The notes below the pieces were generated by a model. That model saw only the letters and a program-made list of their open reading frames with translations. It made no database searches and was not told the origin of the DNA. A DNA stretch of 64,000 nt from Clostridium homopropionicum DSM 5847 (GTDB taxonomy: Bacteria; Bacillota; Clostridia; Clostridiales; Clostridiaceae): contig NZ_LHUR01000022.1 of NCBI RefSeq assembly GCF_001263795.1, positions 124,001 through 188,000 of the forward strand, written 5' to 3'. How positions within the stretch are numbered: the stretch's first letter is position 1; every line of letters begins with the position of its first letter. Below, piece after piece: positions 9,229 through 18,792 of this stretch. A program made the translations under genes and the position numbers.

Positions 9229-12200
9229 CTAGATAACTTTTAACTCTTTATCATTATAAAACATATATAAATATTTTTCCTTTACTTTTTTATTAGTAAT
9301 TAATTCTATGGCTCTTGAGTAATAATCTAACTGTATTTTATATCTGTCTATAATGTGTTTTTCTTGACCTTCCTCATAATAATCAGTCTTATAGTCCAGT
9401 AATACTAAGCCTTCCTCTTCTTCAAAATAACAGTCAATAATTCCTTGAAGCATTATCTTCTCATCAGCATATTTCTCTTCAGGAAGTTCCTTAAATATTT
9501 GTGTACTTTTTAATTGTATATGAAAAGGAATCTCTTTATATACCTGTTTTGCTTTTAAAACTCTCTGTCCAAGATTAGAATTAATAAAGTTTAAAATCTT
9601 CGCTACATTGATGCTTTCTGCCTGCTCTATTGTAATTAATTCTTTTTCTACTAAAGCATCCAATTGTTCTTTTAGCTTTGTCTCATCCATGTCCCTTTGA
9701 AGTTTTATTTTCTGCATTACTGAGTGCATTGCAGTTCCCTTTTCTGCTCCTGTAAGCTTTCTATCCTTTTCCATAAAGCTAGGCCTTTTAACAAGACTTG
9801 GAGTATATATGCTTTGACTGTAACTGCTATACATATCCCCTATGGTTCTTCTGTTTTCCATTTTCTTTATTTCTGTAACAGTAATTAGGGTAGGGAGCTT
9901 TGAAGACTCAGAAAATTTATACTTCCATTCTAATCTTTCTTTTATTGCATTATAATAAGAAAGTTCTATATTCTCTTTTGCTTCCTCTCTTTCCTCAATT
10001 GACTCAGATTTCTCTTTTTCTTCAGTGTTTCTATATTCATTTCCTGCATTATGAATTCTGATTTCCCATTTAGAATCATCTTCTAGTAATTTTACAGTAT
10101 CATAATCTTCAATTCCAGCAATTTTTCTTAATAGTTCCCCATTGCTATGTCTTATTATGGATGGACAAATCCAATCTAAATAATTCTTTGCTTTAGAAAT
10201 TTCGTATTCAGATAATTTTTCATCACTATTGTCTAGGCCGTAAGCCCATTTTTTAGCTTCCTTTTCAATACTATTTACCCTTCCTGTTATGATAAGCTTT
10301 TCTTTTGCTCTAGTTAGCGCAACATATAATATTCTCATTTCTTCTGATAAGGTCTCTATTTTAATTTTTCTCTTTAAAGCTTCCTTTAATACTGTTGGAT
10401 AAGATATTCTCTTTTCTAAACTTATATAATCAGTTCCATACCCTAAGTCTGTATGGAATAAAATTCGTCTATTTATATCCTGCATATTAAAATTCTTGCC
10501 TAAGGCACTTAAAAACACTACTGGAAATTCTAAGCCTTTACTTTTATGGATACTCATTATTCTAACAACATTTTCATTTTCTCCTAAAATCTTTGCGCTT
10601 CCCATGTCTCCGCTGCTCACTCTAAGCTTATTTATAAAATTAATAAAGTTAAATAAGCCCTTATAGCTAGTGCTTTCATATTGTTTAGCCCTTTGAAAAA
10701 GAATTCTAAGATTTGCCTGTCTTTGTATCCCTCCAGAAAGAGCCCCTACATATCCATAGTAGCCTGTATCCGTATATAAATACCAAATAAATTCATCTAT
10801 AGGAAGATGTATAGCCTTCTCCCTCCAAAAGTTCAATTTCTTCATGAATTCCTTACATTTAGTAATTAGAGGTTCTACCTTTCTGTCCTCCTCAGTTTCC
10901 TTCTCAACTATATTTAATAATCCTTGATAAAAATCACCATTATCATTATTAAGCCTAATATCTATAAGCTCCTCAGGGGAAAAAGCTCCAATTGGTGATC
11001 TTAACACCGCAATTAATGGAATATCCTGCCTTGGATTATCAACTATCTGAAGAAGAGATAGGATAGTCTTTATCTCAAGTGTTTCAAAATAACCACTTCC
11101 CACGTCTGCATAGGCAGGAACAGCTAAATCTTTTAATTCATCCATGAACACTGGAGCCCAATTAGAAGTACTTCTTAGAAGTATGACTATATCCCTATAT
11201 TCAACCTTTCTATATCCTTTCAAATCCTTATCGTATATCTTATAAACTTTCTCATTTCTTGGATTAACTAGTTCTTCAATTCTCTTTGCTACAAACCTTG
11301 CTTCAAGCTGTATGTCAGAAAGTATCTCCTCATCTGCTTCTTTTTCCTTTTCTTCCCCCTGTGAAGAATCCTTAGCTTCTTTACTTTTTTCTATTAAATT
11401 GAGCTCTATACTGCCTCCAATAATTACTTCTTTGTCTTCACACTCTTCAAAGCTTGCACCTAAATTAAGAGCTTCTCCTTCGTCATATTCTAGTTCTCCT
11501 ACATTTACAGACATTATTTGCTTAAAAATGAAGTTAACTCCATCTAGAATCTCTTTCCTACTTCTAAAATTTTTGAAAAGTTTTATTACTCTTTCCTTTG
11601 CATCCTCTTCTTCAGAATAGTAGTTATACTTTGACATAAATAATTCTGGCTTTGCCTGTCTAAATCTATAAATACTCTGCTTTACATCTCCTACCATGAA
11701 AACATTAATGTTTTTGCCAGTAGTTTCATCTTTTCTTGCTATTGAATTAATTAAAGCCTCCTGCACATAATTACTATCCTGATATTCATCAACTAAAATT
11801 TCAATGTATTTTTCTTTTAATCTTGAAGAGACTTCCTCATTTTTCAATATATCTAGTGCAAAATGTTCAAAATCATTAAAGTCAATAATTCCCCTATCCC
11901 TTTTTGCCTCTGCATATCTTTCCATAAATTTTATTGTAGTTTCAGATAGTACTTTCATAATTGGATAAAGTTCTATTAAATCTTCTATAGTATCCTTACT
12001 GCCATACAAAGCTACTCTTTCTTTCATACCTTCTTTAATTTGCTTTTTCATTTTATCTCTTATTTCTTTCACTTTTTCCTGATTATCTTTATTTTCACAC
12101 CTTTTGCAAGGTTTCAATTTATTAAAATTAGCCTCCTCCAAAGAGCTTTTTAAACTATCCCAGGATATTTCACAGCTTTTAATTAAGTCTTCTATCATGG

Positions 12201-12990
12201 ATAATTCTCTGCTAAAATCAGCAAAATATGGTTCCAATCCATTGGTGCTGCTTATTATCTCTATAGCCTTTTCCATTAGACCTTTTAATCCATTTAATTG
12301 TATCTTTATATCTTCCCTTATTATATTGGCCCACTTAGATTTGCCGAAATCATAGTTTTCATCTACATTAAAATCCTCTGCCATACTTATTAAGGTATCT
12401 TCAGGATTTGGGGCTGCCATAGCAAAATTATATAAAGAAAGTATGATATTTTGAAGTTCCAAATCATCTTTATTATTACTATAGAATTCTACCAGTCTTA
12501 AAAATTCTTCAGTACAATTTTCTTTTTCGTAGAGTTCTTCAAACATCTCTTCTATAGTCTCATCCTTTAAGAGTATTGTTTCCGTTTCATCAGCAACTCT
12601 AAAAGATGGATCAATATTTATAAGATGAAAATTATTTCTTATTATATCTAAACAAAAGGAATGAATTGTGGTTATACTTGCTCTATTAATTAAGGTAAGT
12701 TGTCTTTGCAGATGTTTTGATTTAGGTGCCTTTGCTATTTCATCACTTATTGCCTTGGCAATTCTTTCCTTCATTTCTGAGGCAGCTGCATTTGTAAAAG
12801 TCACAACTAGAACTCTATCTATATCAATTGGATTTTTAAAATCTGTTATCATTTTAATTATTCTTTCTACTAATACTGCGGTTTTTCCTGAACCAGCTGC
12901 TGCTGCAACAAGAAGATTGCATCCATGAATATCAATTGCAGATTTTTGCTCTTTGGTCCATTTTACTTCTTCATGCTTAGTAGCTGCCAT
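9229..12990 (-). CDS. addA: ATP-dependent helicase/nuclease subunit A
   Basis: This 1253-residue UvrD-like helicase-nuclease is the motor of AddAB, which resects double-strand breaks for recombination. The Walker A sequence AAAGSGKTA (GSGKT at residues 33-37), DEYQDSN (Walker B), MVGDVKQSIYRFRQA and the late MSIHKSKGLEFPVVFL motif are present. The C-terminal RecB-type nuclease site is seen as GIIDCYF and LLDYKTD. Its start overlaps the end of addB by 28 bases, so the two are translationally coupled. Length is normal. Confidence 0.98.
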   Translation of the reverse strand: MAATKHEEVKWTKEQKSAIDIHGCNLLVAAAAGSGKTAVLVERIIKMITDFKNPIDIDRVLVVTFTNAAASEMKERIAKAISDEIAKAPKSKHLQRQLTLINRASITTIHSFCLDIIRNNFHLINIDPSFRVADETETILLKDETIEEMFEELYEKENCTEEFLRLVEFYSNNKDDLELQNIILSLYNFAMAAPNPEDTLISMAEDFNVDENYDFGKSKWANIIREDIKIQLNGLKGLMEKAIEIISSTNGLEPYFADFSRELSMIEDLIKSCEISWDSLKSSLEEANFNKLKPCKRCENKDNQEKVKEIRDKMKKQIKEGMKERVALYGSKDTIEDLIELYPIMKVLSETTIKFMERYAEAKRDRGIIDFNDFEHFALDILKNEEVSSRLKEKYIEILVDEYQDSNYVQEALINSIARKDETTGKNINVFMVGDVKQSIYRFRQAKPELFMSKYNYYSEEEDAKERVIKLFKNFRSRKEILDGVNFIFKQIMSVNVGELEYDEGEALNLGASFEECEDKEVIIGGSIELNLIEKSKEAKDSSQGEEKEKEADEEILSDIQLEARFVAKRIEELVNPRNEKVYKIYDKDLKGYRKVEYRDIVILLRSTSNWAPVFMDELKDLAVPAYADVGSGYFETLEIKTILSLLQIVDNPRQDIPLIAVLRSPIGAFSPEELIDIRLNNDNGDFYQGLLNIVEKETEEDRKVEPLITKCKEFMKKLNFWREKAIHLPIDEFIWYLYTDTGYYGYVGALSGGIQRQANLRILFQRAKQYESTSYKGLFNFINFINKLRVSSGDMGSAKILGENENVVRIMSIHKSKGLEFPVVFLSALGKNFNMQDINRRILFHTDLGYGTDYISLEKRISYPTVLKEALKRKIKIETLSEEMRILYVALTRAKEKLIITGRVNSIEKEAKKWAYGLDNSDEKLSEYEISKAKNYLDWICPSIIRHSNGELLRKIAGIEDYDTVKLLEDDSKWEIRIHNAGNEYRNTEEKEKSESIEEREEAKENIELSYYNAIKERLEWKYKFSESSKLPTLITVTEIKKMENRRTIGDMYSSYSQSIYTPSLVKRPSFMEKDRKLTGAEKGTAMHSVMQKIKLQRDMDETKLKEQLDALVEKELITIEQAESINVAKILNFINSNLGQRVLKAKQVYKEIPFHIQLKSTQIFKELPEEKYADEKIMLQGIIDCYFEEEEGLVLLDYKTDYYEEGQEKHIIDRYKIQLDYYSRAIELITNKKVKEKYLYMFYNDKELKVI

Positions 12991-15900
12991 ATCTCTTCAT
13001 CCTTTCTTTCTTCAATTACTTTGTAGCTATTTCCATCAAAGGCATTGTCAAATTGACATATGGCTGAATACATACAAAAGCTACAGGCAGTTTTGTCCTT
13101 ATCTTTAAAAGGTCTAATATTAATTTCTCCTCTTAACATTTCTTCGCAGGTTTTAATAAGGTTATTTTTAACATGCTCTCTTAAAATATTAAACTGTTCT
13201 TCTGTACCCACGGAGGATTTTCCTAAATCCCCTCCTTTATTAATTCTTGCAGGTATTATTAATGAAGAGCCTTCAATTTCTTTATCCATTTCTTTAACTA
13301 TTTTAGGATCAGCAAGAAGCAAACCTCTCATCTTCAATTCCTTCATTATCTCTTTTTCAATCTCTTCCTCAGAAATCTCCCTACTTCCCTTTACTATTGG
13401 ATCATGAATTCTAAGATAGAATACTCCCCCTGGTATTTTAGGATCTTTATCCTTTATTTGTTCATTTGTAAGTATGGCATCAAGATAAGTAAGCAATTGA
13501 ATTTGAAGTCCATAATAAACATCCGATAGCTTAAAATCCTTATTCCCAGATTTATAATCAATTATTCTGTAATAATCCTTGCCTTCAAGAGTAAGCTTAT
13601 CAACTCTGTCTATCCTTCCTATAAGCTTAACCTTCTCACCATTTGAAAGTTCTATTTCAATAGGTGGATAGACAGCTTTATTATCAAAGCCTACTTCATA
13701 TCCTATAGGCTGAAAACCGCTTCTCTTAAGATGTTCTATAATTATTAAAATAGTTCTTATAAGTACCCTTTTTAGCCTTTCAGTAAAATATCTATACCTA
13801 GGAGAACTGTCAAATATCCCCCCTGAAACCTCCTTAGCTTCTTTATCAACTATATCTGAAACTGTTTTAATACACCAAGTCTCATCTATTTCATACCACT
13901 TCATAGAATTTCTTTCTATTATTTTAGAAAATTCATCAATTACACTATGCATGAAACTTCCTAAATCAGGAACACTTATGGCAAATACTTTTCTTTCCTT
14001 TGCTTTAAGTCCATATTGAACGTAATAAGCAAAAGGACATTCAACGTATTTCTCAAGCTTAGAAACACTAAAATAAAGCTTATCTCCATAAAGCTTTCTG
14101 ACCTTTTCTTTACTTATCTGCTCCACAGCATTTGTATAAGCAGAAGCAGAATAAATTGCATCTAATTTACTTCTCCATTCAGGATTATCCTTATACCACT
14201 GCTCAACTGCCCTCCAAAATGGGCTTATTTCCTCATCCTTATTATCTCTTCTTAAAAGAGATACAAGCTTATTAAAGGTAGGAATCTCCCTTGTAACTAA
14301 TTCCATACTACTATCTATATCTTTTTCAATAATTTCCCCCTCCTCAGTTATTCTAGGGAAAACTACTTTTAATCTACTTATAATAATGGATGGTCTTAAG
14401 GCCTTACCCTCGAAATCAGCAATTGAATAGCACAATCTGAGGTATTTACCTGTATTCGTAAGAGTCTTATATATTAAAAATTGTTCTTCAAAAGTCTTTA
14501 TTTTTGAATCATCAGCAATTTCAACGTCCATATTTCTAAGGCTATTTCTATCAGCATCTGTCAAAATTCCTTCATCCTTTAAAACAGCTGGAAATATTCC
14601 ATCATTAACTCCAATTACATAAAGAAGTTTAACTGTATTAGTTCTTACTCTCTCTACATCAGATACTAGAACTTCATCTAAAGATGGAGGTATGATACCC
14701 ATCTTATGTTCTCCAAAGCCCAAAGATAAAAGTTTTACAAATTCTTTTAAATTCAAAGGTTCTTCTTTAAAAACTTCTACAATCTGATCTAAAAGCTCCA
14801 TTACTAGATTCCAAATTTGGCTATATTCTCTTGCTAGAGCTTGATTTCCCTCTTCATTGAATTTATTTACCCAGCTTTCTATGGTCTCATTTACTCCCAA
14901 GTCACATAAAAAATTGAATATGGCCTTACATATTTCCTCTGCCTTTTTATTCTCCTTTAAGCTTTCATTAAGCTTTAGTAAGGGTGTAGTTATATGTACT
15001 CTTATTTTATTTACTTTTTCTAATAATTCCTCATTACCATTTTCCCACTGTGAATTCCATTTATTTTTTCCCCTTATTCCATTAGCCATAACATAATTTT
15101 CAATTATGTGTAAATCATCTGGTTTTATATTTAGAAGTCCAGCTTTTAAATATCTAAACATAGCTTCATAAGACCAATTCTTATTAAAAATATCTATGGC
15201 TGATGTTATTAGAACTACTAAAGGATTATCATCAATTTGTTTTTTCTTGTCTATAAAATAAGGTATTTTATATTCATCAAAAATTACCTTTATTATCTTT
15301 TCATAAATGCTCAAATCCCTAGTTATAACTGCTATTTCTTTAAATCTTACTTCTTCCTGCCTTGTGAATTTAATTATATCCCTAGCAACTGCTTCTATCT
15401 CAGCATAGGGATTTAGTCCTCTAATTATAGATAAGTCCTCAGTTTTCTCACTATAAATAACATTTGGATGCCTAAAATAATTAGCTTCCAAATGCTTTAT
15501 TTCCTGGTTTTCTTTGAATCTATCCATGCAAGAACTTTTTAGCACAATTTTATCTTCTATTTGAATAGCATTTTCATTAGCTAAGTCGATTAACTTTTTT
15601 TCTGTATTTTTTATAGGAGCAAAAACATCTGTTAAGTCCATTTCTCCTGAAGTATTTATACATAAGGTTATATTTACTCTCTCAGCCTTCTTAAGCATTT
15701 TCTCTATTATCTTATACTGCTGAGTGGTAAAAGAATTAAACTCATCAAACCATATTTCTGCCTCTTCAAGTAAGCTCCAATACTCAATTTTATCATATAG
15801 TAAATTTAATTCATCTTCACTATCTATGTAATTTCTATGCAGTGCTTCTTCAAAAGTTTCAAATATAATACTAATATCATAAATTTTGTCCCTAAAGAGT

Positions 15901-16349
15901 TCTCCCTCTTGAATATTGCCAAGAGCTTCCTTAAGAATATATGGGCTTATATCGTATCTTTTAAACTCAGTAATAATATCTGAAATCTTATTTACAAATC
16001 CTTTTTGCTCTGAAGCAGCTGCAAAAACCTTTAACTCTTCCTTTAACTTATTCATTATGTTTGAAACGAGCATTAGCTTTCCTGAGGAATTCATATGTTT
16101 TTTAGTGATTCCTCCTACCTCATCAAATACTGAATAAGCAATTCTTTCAAAGCTTGTTACTTCAGCATTACCAATTCCCGTACCCCGTATATGCTCAACT
16201 AGACTCTTTTCTGCTTGAAAAGAAAACTGCTCTGGAACAATTAAAATTAGATGTTTATTTTCCCCCTTCTCAAGTCTTTCCTTTATAGAATCAATACAAA
16301 ATCTACTTTTACCACAGCCTGCGCTGCCATATATCAACCTTAAACCCAT
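12963..16349 (-). CDS. addB: ATP-dependent helicase/deoxyribonuclease subunit B
   Basis: The AddB subunit (1128 residues from this start) carries GSAGCGKS near the N-terminus and a C-terminal nuclease domain with GRIDRVD and IIDYKSG. The iron-sulfur cysteines are visible: one in VECPFAYY, and three in a C-x2-C-x5-C group near the C-terminus, which staples the nuclease domain in this family. The longer frame begins at 16382, but GGTGA sits 5 bases before the ATG at 16349 (MGLRLIYG), so I use that. It is first in the addB-addA(-yhaM) unit. Confidence 0.97.
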   Translation of the reverse strand: MGLRLIYGSAGCGKSRFCIDSIKERLEKGENKHLILIVPEQFSFQAEKSLVEHIRGTGIGNAEVTSFERIAYSVFDEVGGITKKHMNSSGKLMLVSNIMNKLKEELKVFAAASEQKGFVNKISDIITEFKRYDISPYILKEALGNIQEGELFRDKIYDISIIFETFEEALHRNYIDSEDELNLLYDKIEYWSLLEEAEIWFDEFNSFTTQQYKIIEKMLKKAERVNITLCINTSGEMDLTDVFAPIKNTEKKLIDLANENAIQIEDKIVLKSSCMDRFKENQEIKHLEANYFRHPNVIYSEKTEDLSIIRGLNPYAEIEAVARDIIKFTRQEEVRFKEIAVITRDLSIYEKIIKVIFDEYKIPYFIDKKKQIDDNPLVVLITSAIDIFNKNWSYEAMFRYLKAGLLNIKPDDLHIIENYVMANGIRGKNKWNSQWENGNEELLEKVNKIRVHITTPLLKLNESLKENKKAEEICKAIFNFLCDLGVNETIESWVNKFNEEGNQALAREYSQIWNLVMELLDQIVEVFKEEPLNLKEFVKLLSLGFGEHKMGIIPPSLDEVLVSDVERVRTNTVKLLYVIGVNDGIFPAVLKDEGILTDADRNSLRNMDVEIADDSKIKTFEEQFLIYKTLTNTGKYLRLCYSIADFEGKALRPSIIISRLKVVFPRITEEGEIIEKDIDSSMELVTREIPTFNKLVSLLRRDNKDEEISPFWRAVEQWYKDNPEWRSKLDAIYSASAYTNAVEQISKEKVRKLYGDKLYFSVSKLEKYVECPFAYYVQYGLKAKERKVFAISVPDLGSFMHSVIDEFSKIIERNSMKWYEIDETWCIKTVSDIVDKEAKEVSGGIFDSSPRYRYFTERLKRVLIRTILIIIEHLKRSGFQPIGYEVGFDNKAVYPPIEIELSNGEKVKLIGRIDRVDKLTLEGKDYYRIIDYKSGNKDFKLSDVYYGLQIQLLTYLDAILTNEQIKDKDPKIPGGVFYLRIHDPIVKGSREISEEEIEKEIMKELKMRGLLLADPKIVKEMDKEIEGSSLIIPARINKGGDLGKSSVGTEEQFNILREHVKNNLIKTCEEMLRGEINIRPFKDKDKTACSFCMYSAICQFDNAFDGNSYKVIEERKDEEIWQLLSMKK

Positions 16350-16437
16350 GAAATTCACCATCTTTATTATTAATATTATCAAATATCCATACTCTTTATA
16401 TTATATCATAGTTTTGTAAATCTATAGTTTTAAGTCT

Positions 16438-17043
16438 CTATTCATCCTTTTCTATCAGCTTAATTTCACAGACTACTTTAGTAACTATAAAAGACATTAA
16501 CATTAGTCCTCCAGAAATTATATATACATTTGATAAAAACATATTTGTCTGCCATTCCTTTACTGCATTTAAATCTTTCTTAACAATTTCTTCTTTGCTA
16601 TAGTCAGCTAGCATTGCTTTAATGTCTAAAGCCTTCAATTCTTTAATCAATACCTCTTTATTATTTATTTCTTGAAGTTCTTGAAGTCTGTTAATAAGTA
16701 CATCTAGCGCCTTATTATTTCCCTCTTTTAATTTTCCAATATAGCTATTTACATTTTCTTTTATGGTATTAATGGAATATTCAGATACATTAACAGGCAC
16801 TGCTTCCTTATATTCATAATTCAACTTATCAATATCCTTTAAGCTTATACCCTCTTTTTCTACCTTAGCTAGCATAAACCTATTTAGTCTATTTTCATAA
16901 ATTACCTCTGCACCTTTTTCTGTATGAGATATTCCAAGTAGTATGAATATAATTGCTCCTATAAGTGTAAAAAGAATAATTTCCTTATTATATTTTAGCT
17001 CTTTCCTCTCAATTCCAATAAGTCTCCCTATAATTTTAAACAT
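16438..17043 (-). CDS. Uncharacterised two-TM membrane protein
   Basis: I do not recognise this 201-residue protein. It has a short basic N-terminus, a membrane segment at about residues 23-39, and a ~125-residue charged, probably helical, extracytoplasmic part rich in Lys/Glu. A second membrane segment lies at about 172-192 and the tail is charged. A good ribosome binding site (AAAGGAGAAAGCC) precedes the ATG. It lies 88 bp upstream of addB on the same strand, but no functional link is apparent. The topology resembles truncated ABC-2 type permease ends, which is only a guess. Confidence 0.7.
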   Translation of the reverse strand: MFKIIGRLIGIERKELKYNKEIILFTLIGAIIFILLGISHTEKGAEVIYENRLNRFMLAKVEKEGISLKDIDKLNYEYKEAVPVNVSEYSINTIKENVNSYIGKLKEGNNKALDVLINRLQELQEINNKEVLIKELKALDIKAMLADYSKEEIVKKDLNAVKEWQTNMFLSNVYIISGGLMLMSFIVTKVVCEIKLIEKDE

Positions 17044-17228
17044 GGCTTTCTCCTTTTATTTAACATAATTTCTTATGTATAATTCTTTACATAATTTTAT
17101 TATTATAATCACTAAAGCTAAACTTAGGGTAATTTGCCATATTGTGAAATTATTAATTGTAATATATTATATATACAATATAATAGTCCTATCAAAGTTA
17201 AAAATTCTGTAGAAAGAAGGTGCTTTCT

Positions 17229-18713
17229 ATGCTAGATAAAATTGACTTAGAAAAAAAAGTTGATAAAAGTAAGTATAAACAGGCCATCTCAGAAATAAAT
17301 ACTAGGCTTAGCGAACTTCAAAGAAAATCAAAAGAGCTAAAAATACCAGTAATACTACTCTTCGAAGGCTGGAGTTCATCTGGCAAAGGAATTTTAATTA
17401 ATAAACTTATTCTTTCTATGGATCCTAGGGGTTTTAAGGTTTGGAGTACAGATAAACTTACAGAGGAAGAAAAAATGCATCCATTCTTATGGACTTATTG
17501 GAACAAACTTCCTTCCAAAGGCAGAATATCAATATTAAATAAAAGCTGGTATAAGGAATTACTCCATTCAAATATAAATAATAACAGCCAAAATAAGATA
17601 GATTCTATTTATAAGGATATTTACTCCTTTGAAAAAACACTTGTAAAAAATGGATATTTAATAATTAAATTCTTTTTTCACATAAGCAAAGAAGAACAGA
17701 AAAAAAGATTTAAGAAAATCGAAGATAGTCATTCCATGGCATGGAAAGTTACTGAAAATGACTGGAAACAAAATGAGGATTATCATATATATAGAAAAGT
17801 CTTTAATAATATGCTTAAAAAGACTAATTATGACTTTTCACCCTGGCACATAATAGAAGCAGAAGATAAAAAATATGCTTCATTGAAAATAAGTGAGACC
17901 CTTGCTAAAATTCTTGAAGAGAGTATTCACTCTATAGAAAAAGCTGATGAAAACAAAGTTGAAGATTTTTCCATAAACTCAAAAGCGGACCATGAGTATC
18001 AATCAATACTAAATAATTATGACTTATCATTAAATATACAAAAGGAAGATTACTCAAAGCAATTACATCTATATCAGAAACGTCTAATTGATCTCCAATA
18101 TATGCTCTATGCAAAACGAATACCTGTAGTAATAGTATATGAAGGAATGGATGCTGCGGGCAAAGGTGGAAACATAAGGAGGCTAACTGAACATATGGAT
18201 CCAAGAGGCTACGAGGTTATACCAATTTCAGCTCCTAACATGGTAGAACAGGATTATCATTATCTTTGGAGATTTTGGACTAAAATGCCTAAGGATGGTC
18301 ATATATCGATTTTCGATAGAAGTTGGTACGGAAGAGTCTTAGTAGAAAGAATAGAAGGATTTTGCAGCCAAGATGATTGGACAAGAGCTTATGATGAGAT
18401 TAATGCCATGGAAAAGCAATTAATAAATCATGGCACAATTCTCTTAAAGTTCTTCCTCCAAATTGATAAAGATGAGCAGTATAAAAGATTTAAAGCTAGA
18501 GAAGAAAATCCAGAGAAGAGTTGGAAAATCACTGAAGAAGACTGGAGAAATCGCAGCAAATGGGAAGAATATGAGGATGCTATAAATGAAATGTTTCATA
18601 AAACCAGTACAGAACAGGCCCCTTGGACAGTTGTTGAATCTACTGATAAAAAATACGCAAGAATAAAGGTGCTAAGAAATGTAGTTGAAGCCTTAGAAAA
18701 AATATTACTATAA
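17229..18713 (+). CDS. pap: Polyphosphate:AMP phosphotransferase (two-domain PPK2)
   Basis: Two tandem PPK2 domains are fused, the class II architecture that phosphorylates AMP to ADP with polyphosphate. The first domain has a modified P-loop GWSSSGKG (about residues 47-54). The second has the standard GMDAAGKGGN (about 304-313) and the lid region DRSWYGRVLVERI. The first domain carries KSWYKELL at the equivalent place and so lacks the canonical DRSWY Asp and Arg, as expected if only the second half is catalytic. I use the ATG at 17229, preceded by AGGTG, rather than the GTG at 17220. It is a single-gene unit. Confidence 0.92.
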   Translation: MLDKIDLEKKVDKSKYKQAISEINTRLSELQRKSKELKIPVILLFEGWSSSGKGILINKLILSMDPRGFKVWSTDKLTEEEKMHPFLWTYWNKLPSKGRISILNKSWYKELLHSNINNNSQNKIDSIYKDIYSFEKTLVKNGYLIIKFFFHISKEEQKKRFKKIEDSHSMAWKVTENDWKQNEDYHIYRKVFNNMLKKTNYDFSPWHIIEAEDKKYASLKISETLAKILEESIHSIEKADENKVEDFSINSKADHEYQSILNNYDLSLNIQKEDYSKQLHLYQKRLIDLQYMLYAKRIPVVIVYEGMDAAGKGGNIRRLTEHMDPRGYEVIPISAPNMVEQDYHYLWRFWTKMPKDGHISIFDRSWYGRVLVERIEGFCSQDDWTRAYDEINAMEKQLINHGTILLKFFLQIDKDEQYKRFKAREENPEKSWKITEEDWRNRSKWEEYEDAINEMFHKTSTEQAPWTVVESTDKKYARIKVLRNVVEALEKILL

Positions 18714-18725
18714 TTTTTTTAACTA

Positions 18726-18761
18726 AAAAGAGGTTAAAGTCTTTATACTTTAACCTCTTTT
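18726..18761. terminator. Bidirectional terminator after the PPK2 gene and the ABC permease
   Basis: A 15 bp inverted repeat (AAAAGAGGTTAAAGT / ACTTTAACCTCTTTT) with a 6-base loop lies between convergent genes. T-runs occur on both strands. Confidence 0.85.
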
Positions 18762-18792
18762 CTCCGGTGGCAGGCACCTTAATTGAAATTTT

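Noticed and set aside
9162-16349. Plus-strand frames inside addA and addB
   Set aside because: They lie opposite strongly supported coding sequence, lack ribosome binding sites and have low-complexity Ser/Leu/Ile content typical of antisense shadows.
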